A DNA stretch of 64,000 bases from Phoronis australis (lineage: Eukaryota; Phoronida; Phoronidae), in the NCBI GenBank assembly GCA_002633005.1, contig NMRA01000098.1, positions 763,186-827,185 of the forward strand. Direction: 5' to 3'. A program made the position numbers and the translations under genes. The notes below the pieces were generated by a model. It saw only the letters and a program-made list of their open reading frames with translations, had not been told where the DNA came from and ran no database searches. Positions 56,845 through 64,000 of this stretch are shown one piece after another (the first letter of the stretch is position 1; each line of letters starts with the position of its first letter).

Positions 56845-59800
56845 TAGACCGGCAGCCCAGAGCACTTAGCATAGATGAACGAGGTACCAACATCTGACCA
56901 CGGGAGCATTTAAAGTCCACCTCAGTATGTACAGAAATGGACGTCTGCCGTTGTCTGCACTCTGGGTGTGACCCCTGGGGGCCTTACAAAGAGCCCCAAA
57001 AATGAGCTAGACTAGATATTCGAGGTACCAACCAAAACTGATTGAAAACGAACAATAGTACCGCACTGAACACCAAATGACCCATGACAGACAAATTGCG
57101 CTCTGGAATGGGTCCGGCAGAAACCAAAAAAGGACCCCCCAAAAATGAGCTAGCACATACATTCGAGGTACCACACAAAACCAATTCCATGTGATTCAAT
57201 ACATGTCACAGATCACGAAAACCCCTATGACAGACAAAATACACTCTGGGTTGTGCCCGGCAGAAACCCCTAAAAATCTCAACCATGGTATGCCATCAAA
57301 AATTTGAGCTAGACTAGATTTTCGAGGTACCGGCCAAAACTGATTTTAAACGAACAATAGTACCGCACTGAACACCAAATGACCCATGACAGACAAATTG
57401 CACTCTGGAATGGGTCCGGCAGAAACCAAAAAGGACCCCCCAAAAATGAGCTAGCACATACATTCGAGGTACCACACAAAACCAATTCCATATGATTCAA
57501 TACATGTCACAGATCACTAAATGCCCTATGACAGACAAATTACACTCTGGATTGTGCCCGGCAGAAACCCCCAAAAATCTCAACCACGGTATGCCATCAA
57601 AATTTGATCTAGACTAGATTTTCGAGGTACCGGCCAAAACTGATTTAAAACGAACAATAGTACCGCACTGAACTCCAAATGACCCATGACAGACAAATTG
57701 CACACTGGAATCGGTCCAGCAGAAACCAAAAAAAGAGCCCCCCCCCCAAAAAAAATGAGCTAGCTTATACATTTGAGGTACCTCACAAAACCAATTCCAC
57801 GAGGTTCAATACATGTCACAGGTCACTAAATGCCCTATGACAGACAAAATACACTCTGGATTGTGCCTGGAAGAAACCCTCAAAACTCTCAACCACAATA
57901 TACGCTATCAAAACTTTGAGGTACATTTGATACCCGAGGTACTGGCTAAAACTGACTTAAAACCAATAATCCACCAGATGACCCATGACAGACAACAAAT
58001 TGTGCTCTGGAAGGCGTTCGCCAGAAACTCAATTACACCGTAAAAGAAGCTAGGTCATCATTCGGGGTACCACAATAAACAATTCCATGTGATTCAAATA
58101 GATGTTACTGGTTACCAAATACGCTATGACAGTTAAAACCCAGTGTGGGTTGTGCTCGCCAGCCCCAGAAATCTCAACTACCGGTCAGTAATTTTGAATA
58201 TATATGACATATTAGATAATGAGCTTATACTTTTGCGTCTACTGAGCTCTCACACTGGATGTCAAATGGATGATGGCGGAGAGTAAGCCTGATAACAGTA
58301 AAACTTTGGGATACCAGGAACTGTCTAAAACCAACCCACTCAGTGAAGTTTAAGAACGCAGATTGTGTAAAATATAAAACGCTATCAAAACTGCCAGCAG
58401 AAAGGATACGTCAGCGACAACACATGGCCCCTAAATTTGCGCTTGATCGAGGAACCACGAAAGTTATTTCCAAGGAGCCCTTTCATCTCATTGACTACTA
58501 AACAATACGTTGAAAGAAAAGTAACAGACGGTTTTTTTAAAAACCTTCTTTAATCAAAATAAACTACATGAAATAGAGCAACACTTTCAAGCAGCATAGT
58601 AACAGATAGTCAAAATCACTGTATCGACAAGAACATCAAGCTACATACTATATGTTTAATGTCAACAGTAGTTTCTTGTTAGTTTTTAATACGTTTCAAT
58701 ACCGTCACTGCTACTCCAGCTTGATTCGGGCTCGCTTGTTTGGTCATAGCCCATTTCCTTTACCTCTTGATCAGCTTGGTTTTCTTGTAAAAGACCAGCA
58801 CCTTCAAAAAGGACATCAGGAACGGCAGATCCACAAAACCATTTGGGAGTGTAGTATCCATCTTGTGCCTTCCAACCATAGGTAAGAGGATCCAAACCGT
58901 TTCCCGGATCGGCCGAATCCACTTGGCCTCAGAGAAAGGCAACATAATGGGCTCGTTTGAGCTTTTTCAATAGTGTCTTTCGGCAAGGAGGAAAAATGCG
59001 CAGTCTATCTTCTTGATGTTGGACATCGGAGAAAATTTTATTGACGAGGAACCAATTGTCTAAAAGCTGACGAACAAAAACATAAAACCCATGCACGCAC
59101 CCAGCCTCTAGTTTTGGGGGGCTCGAATTTCTGAACAAGTGGACCTTTTGCTAACAGAAAAGCTGGCGGACTAACAAAAACGGGGTACCACCTTCAGTGC
59201 TGTGAACTGTGCGTCTGCGCATTTTTAGTGGACATTTGTCTCGTTTCCACGGACTGTTTGTTTCTCTGAGGCGGACCTTTTTGGCAACTTCGCCAAATGA
59301 GGGGCTCGTTCGAGCCCCCCGAGCCCTCCTGGGTATGCGCATGAAATCTCACCACCATTTACTGTTTTTTGACGTGAAACTGGGCATTTTGAAAACATTT
59401 GAAATTATTTTCGTTGCTTTTATGAACTATATTTTATCAATTACAGTTATTACCTTGTTCATTTTCCGGTCGTCTCTATTAATTTCAGATATCGGCGCTT
59501 CATTGACATCTTTGACTCCTCCCTTCATTAAATAGGAGGCATGTGTCTTCTTCTAACTTTCTTTCGTCTGGGACATCTACGCTTATTAACTCTGAGAAGA
59601 AGCTGATAAGTGTCCCAGATGAGTCTTTCATCAGGATTTCCAGAGGCCTCCCTTTCCCTTTCCTAAACAGTGCTGCTGTGACGTCACACCCTGTCATTGC
59701 ATGCAATTTTCATTGTTTATATATTTATTTAAATAGCATTGGGACTCCACGTGGCTGCGCACCAAATTAGGGGTGATTTGTATTTTATCACGGAAGACAT

Positions 59801-61873
59801 TATGTCGACCATCGACACCCGTCTGCTTTTCGCTTGTAGTGATCATGAGAGTAAACACAGGCTTTAGTGAACGAAAGTTTTTAATAATTAGTTTTTGTTT
59901 CCTGCGGTCCCGCTTTTTGCAGTTAACTTATTAAATACACAACTTTTGTCACCAATTGTGTACTTCGATTTTCGTGGTGCAATTTTTAATATCTTGTTGT
60001 CCAGTTGTTTGGATTTCCCACCCGAGTACTTGAACTAGCAGGGGAAAGCTGCATGAACGATTGTACCTCCATTTTTTAAGGTCCTTTCTGGGTTTTTGGC
60101 AGACTATTTCCGAGTAAAATTTGTCTCTCACGGGTCATTGGGTTTTCAGTGCAGCACGATTGGTGGTTTTAAATCAGTTTAAGCCGATACCTTGAAAATC
60201 TAACTGTCTCAAAAATGGCAAACCGTGGTTGAGATTTTTGAGGGTTTCTGCCAAGGACAATCCAGAGTGTATTTTGTCTGCCGGTCATAGGGCATTTAGT
60301 GACCTGTGACATGTATTGAATCTAATGTAATTGTTTTTGTGGTATCTCGAATGTATGTGCTAGCACATTTTTGGGGGGTCTTTTTTGGTTTCTGCCGGAC
60401 CCATTCTAGAGTGCAGTTTGTCTGTCATGGGTCATTCAATGTTCAGTGCGGTACTATTGTTCGTTTTAAATCAGTTTTGGCCGGTACCTCGAAAATCTAG
60501 TCTAGATCAAATTTTGGTGGCATACCGTGGTTGAGATTTTTGGGGGTTTCTGCCGGGCACAACCCAGAGTGTATTTTGTCTGTCATAGGGGTTTTAGTGA
60601 TCTGTGACATGTATTGAATCATATGGAATTGGTTTTGTGTGGTACCTCGAATGTATGTGCTAGCTCATTTTTGGGGGGTCCTTTTTTGGTTTCTGCCGGA
60701 CCCATTCCAGAGTGCAATTTGTCTGTCATGGGTCATTTGGTGTTCAGTGCGGTACTATTGTTCGTTTAAAATCAGTTTTGGCCGGTACCTCGAAAATCTA
60801 GTCTAGATCAAATTTTGGTGGCATACCGTGGTTGAGATTTTTGGGGGTTTCTGCCGGGCACAACCCAGAGTGTATTTTGTCTGTCATAGGGGTTTTAGTG
60901 ATCTGTGACATGTATTGAATCATATGGAATTGGTTTTGTGTGGTACCTCGAATGTATGTGCTAGCTCATTTTTGGGGGGTCCTTTTTTGGTTTCTGCCGG
61001 ACCCATTCCAGAGTGCAATTTGTCTGTCATGGGTCATTTGGTGTTCAGTGCGGTACTATTGTTCGTTTAAAATCAGTTTTGGCCGGTACCTCGAAAATCT
61101 AGTCTAGCTCAAATTTTTGATGGCATACCATGGTTGAGATTTTTGGGGGTTTCTGCCGGGCACAACCCAGAGTGTAATTTGCCTGTCATAGGGGTTTTAG
61201 TGATCTGTGACATGTATTGAATCATATGGAATTGGTTTTGTGTGGTACCTCGAATGTATGTGCTAGCTCAATTTTGGGGGGTCCTTTTTTGGTTTCTGCC
61301 GGACCCATTCCAGAGTGCAATTTGTCTGTCATGGGTCATTTGGTGTTCAGTGCGGTACTATTGTTCGTATAAAATCAGTTTTGGCCGGTACCTCGAAAAT
61401 CTAGTCTAGCTCAAATTTTTGATGGCATACCATGGTTGAGATTTTTAGGGGTTTCTGCCGGGCACAACCCAGAGTGTAATTTGTCTGTCATAGGGGTTTT
61501 AGTGATCTGTGACATGTATTGAATCATATGGAATTGGTTTTGTGTGGTACCTCGAATGTATGTGCTAGCTCATTTTTGGGGGGTCCTTTTTTGGTTTCTG
61601 CCGGACCCATTCCAGAGTGCAATTTGTCTGTCATGGGTCATTCGGTGTTCAGTGCGGTACTATTATTCGTTAAAAATCAGTTTTGGTTGGTACCTCGAAT
61701 ATCTAGTCTAGCTCATTTTTTGGACTGTTTGTAAGGCCCCCAGGGGTCACACCCAGAGTGTAGACAACGGCAGACGTCCATTTCTGTACATACTGAGGTG
61801 GACTTTAAATGCTCCCGTGGTCAGATGTTGGTACCTCGTTCATCTATGCTAAGTGCTCTGGGCTGCCGGTCTA
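56845..61873. mobile_element. 5-kb element with inverted arms of 150-bp monomers
   Basis: The ends are exact inverted repeats: TAGACCGGCAGCCCAGAGCA at 56845 and its complement ending at 61873, continuing about 130 bp inwards. Each arm then carries a tandem array of about 300-bp dimers (two related 145-155 bp monomers). One monomer reads ACCCATTCCAGAGTGCAATT, the other ACAACCCAGAGTGTATTTTG. About four dimers are on the left (57000-58150) and five on the right (60180-61720). Every monomer holds TCGAGGTACC or its complement. The flanks show TAG on both sides, a possible 3-bp duplication. The centre contains the pseudogene at 58686-59706. Confidence 0.85.
58686..59706 (-). pseudogene. Decayed transposon-associated gene (HAMTGCD protein)
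   Basis: Two conserved blocks survive. The N-terminal one (59706-59503) begins MHAMTGCDVTAALFRKGKGR, like the HA-x-TGCD-x-x-x-x-x-x-GKGK motif of an uncharacterised protein family I remember as common near repeats in invertebrate genomes. The C-terminal one (59138-58686) has IFPPCRKTLLKKLKRAHYVA, then a stop TGA at 58931-58929 where the family usually has Trp (TGG), then continues in the same frame with YGWKAQDGYYTPKWF. About 360 bp in between is out of frame. The usual Cys-rich end is absent. It is therefore broken by at least one nonsense change and one frame break. Family function is unknown to me. Confidence 0.6.
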
Positions 61874-62477
61874 TAGGTTAAATAATCATTTAATTTAACA
61901 CATGTCCAGCAGTACCGTACGTTCGGAGGGCCTGGGGGTGTTTGCCGTATTGCATCTAGATGTAAAGCATACTAGACAAAATCCTATTGCTTTTGCGACT
62001 TGTTTACACCTGCGAAAACGATTTTGGCGGAGGTGTGAAACATGATACAGTCCTGGCACCTCGTTACAACGAACCTACCGGGATCTATCGAAAGCGCTCG
62101 TAACCGGGATTCGTTGTAGCCGAATCGGCTTTTTAGATAAAATAAAAACCTTAAAACCGTTTATTTGCCATATTTTGTGTGTAGTCCAACCGCATGCCAT
62201 CCCGCATATAGCAAATCGCGTGCTTATGCGTCACACGCTGTGCGAATTGATTGAAACCAAGAGGTTGGCACGTGAATTTTAGACTGGCAAGCGCTGGTTT
62301 ACTGAAGTTGCTGAAGTTACGAAATTGGTATGTTATACTCGTTTCATCGTTGTACCCGTGTTCATTACAAACGAAGAAAAGGTGTTTGCATTGGAGAAAA
62401 TGGGACTTTGGCGGAATGGAACGTCATAGGCTACTGAAGGCAGTGAACGTCATAAACGGGTTCGTCACAAGTCTGGT
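61874..62477. other. Spacer with a pogo-like transposon end
   Basis: At 62046-62130, ACAGTCCTGGCACCTCGTTA followed by CAACGAACC and later GGGATTCGTTGTAGCCGAAT resembles the terminal repeats of pogo/Tigger elements. No matching second end or transposase is seen. The frame at 62251-62487 has no homology. Confidence 0.35.
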
Positions 62478-63053
62478 GGGCCGTTGAGGGGAAAGTGTCG
62501 CCGTAAAATTACGCTCGAAATTACGAGCGTAAATTGAATTGCAGGAGTGTCGCCGTACAATTACGCTAGTAAATTAAACGGGAAAAAGTTTCGCCGTAAA
62601 ATTACGCTCGTAATTACCGAGCGTAAGTTAAATTGCAAAAGTGTTGCGGTAAAATTACGCCCGTAAATTAAATGGGGGAAATGTCGCTGTAAATTACGCT
62701 CGTAAAATACCTTGAGAACGTTCCAAATTTAAACCCGGCCAATCAGTGATGACCTAACATACACGACTGTTGCTGGGCAGCTCGTTCTTGCACAATCGCT
62801 GACATGGCAGCAGCGATTTGATCGGCCATGATTCAGCGCTCGTATCGTAGACATGAAATCCGTATTCCCATGAGCGCGCGTGATCGTGGATTGTAAAACC
62901 CAACGTAATTGGCCAAGAGTTTAAACTAAATTACGAGCTTAATTTTACGCCGTAAAGAATTAAATTACGCTTGTAATTTTACGGCGTAAATAACGGCGTA
63001 ATGTACACAATTACGCTCGTGCTTTTCCGGCGGCACTTTCCACCCAACGGTCC
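62478..63053. mobile_element. 576-bp MITE built of ACGCTCGTAA palindromes
   Basis: Imperfect inverted ends (GGGCCGTTGAGGGGAAAGTG and the complement of GGACCGTTGGGTGGAAAGTG) enclose many copies of TTACGCTCGTAATT-type palindromes paired with GCCGTAAAATTACG. The centre (62700-62930) is unrelated single-copy-looking sequence. Confidence 0.75.
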
Positions 63054-63099
63054 ATCATACAAGTCCCCCCCGTTATAACTTCATGTAGTAAATCCCTTA

Positions 63100-64000
63100 C
63101 GAAAAAGGATTTCCTATAGGAATCCTGTAGGAATTTTCTATTGGATATCCTATTGGATCCTATAGGAACCTATGGGACTTCCTATTGGATCATATAGCAT
63201 TTCTTATTGGATCCTATAGGATTTCCTATAGGAATCCTCTAGGGTTTCTATAGGAATCGTATAGGATTTTCTGTTGGATTCTATAGGAATCCTATGATTT
63301 CCTATAAGATTTCTTATAGGAATTCCTATTCGATCCTATAGGATTTCCTAGTAGGAATCCTTTAGGATTTCCTATAGGATATTTTTATAGGAAATCCTAT
63401 AGGAACCTATGGGTTTCTATAGGAATCGTATAGGATTTTCTATTGGATCCTATAGGATTTCCTATAAAATCCTATAGGAACCTATGGGTTTCTATAGGAA
63501 TCGTATAGGATTTTCTATTGGATCCTATAGGATTTCCTATTGGATCCTATAGGAAATCTAATAGGATCCTATAAGATTTCCTAAAGCATCCAGTCGGTAG
63601 GAAAGCCTATAGAAATCCTTTAGGATATCCTATGAGAAACCCTATAGGAATTCGTATAAGACTTGAATATATCTAGTAGGCAGTTCAATAGGATTCTATA
63701 GGAAGTTCAACAGGATTCTATGAAGCAGTTAACATACATGTATTAAGACTCGCCTGAATATTAAAGTTTACGAAAATTAATGACTTAGAAGAGCTGAAAT
63801 TAGTTAAAAACAAATCGATATTTTACCATATAGTCTTAGGCTCTTTGTTTGTGAAAATGCTTAGAAATCAGATTTGTGATTAAATTCCTGTAGGATTTTT
63901 TCAGCAGGAATCCTTTTAGGATATATTGAACCTATCGATATTCCTATAGGTATTTATATAGGAATTCGTAGGAAAACCTATCCTGTAGGAATCCTTTAGG
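63100..64000. repeat. TCCTATAGGA palindromic satellite, continues past window
   Basis: Dozens of copies of the 10-bp palindrome TCCTATAGGA and variants (ATCCTATTGGATCC, GGAATCCTATAGGATTTCC), spaced irregularly at 10-25 bp, with a less dense gap at about 63720-63880. The array runs off the right edge. Confidence 0.9.

Noticed and set aside
57000-61734. Repeated ORF MNHMELVLCGTSNVCASSFL
   Set aside because: It recurs only because the 300-bp unit recurs; the frame is interrupted in each dimer.
1-64000. CRISPR arrays, bacterial operons, rRNA genes
   Set aside because: The window is animal nuclear DNA; repeats lack spacer structure and no rRNA segment was seen.

Overview
The window is a stretch of animal nuclear genome. 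It is AT-rich, its genes are split by large repeat-filled introns with GT-AG junctions, and its conserved proteins are metazoan (UVRAG, LAMTOR4, SUMO). The gene set and the repeats fit an invertebrate, probably marine. I cannot name the species.

Genes, left to right: (1) a possible last exon of an unknown plus-strand coiled-coil gene near 859-1081, with a frame break. (2) A single-exon plus-strand gene at 1870-2490 encoding a DUF6314-like protein. (3) UVRAG on the minus strand, 15 coding exons from 20846 down to 5496, about 742 residues, reconstructed exon by exon. (4) LAMTOR4 on the plus strand, three coding exons, 25014-30749, 98 residues. (5) A minus-strand gene whose coding exon (36847-35234) encodes a 537-residue membrane protein with 21 gapless 11-residue repeats and a C-terminal PPxY motif; I do not recognise the family. 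(6) SUMO on the plus strand, four exons, 41544-52803, 96 residues. (7) An unidentified 142-codon antisense ORF in SUMO intron 1.

UVRAG and LAMTOR4 are divergent, with a likely shared promoter carrying two ETS-type sites near 21173-21187. Both act in the endolysosome and autophagy system: UVRAG in the class III PI3-kinase complex, LAMTOR4 in the Ragulator scaffold for mTORC1. The DUF6314-like gene and UVRAG converge, with facing poly(A) signals near 3900-3971.

Most of the rest is repeats. Foldback elements with long inverted arms and perfect 9-bp target duplications resemble Mutator-like transposons; intact copies sit at 19835-20734, 21386-22251 and 41906-43358, each close behind a known or likely first exon. 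A second family consists of about 145-bp monomers arranged as A-B-C triplets and is seen in at least five places; one copy supplies the pyrimidine tract of the SUMO last-exon acceptor. The right third holds a 5-kb element (56845-61873) with inverted arms of about 150-bp monomers, each carrying a TCGAGGTACC box, around a dead gene copy. Beyond it lie two palindromic repeat systems (62478-63053 and about 63100 to the end).
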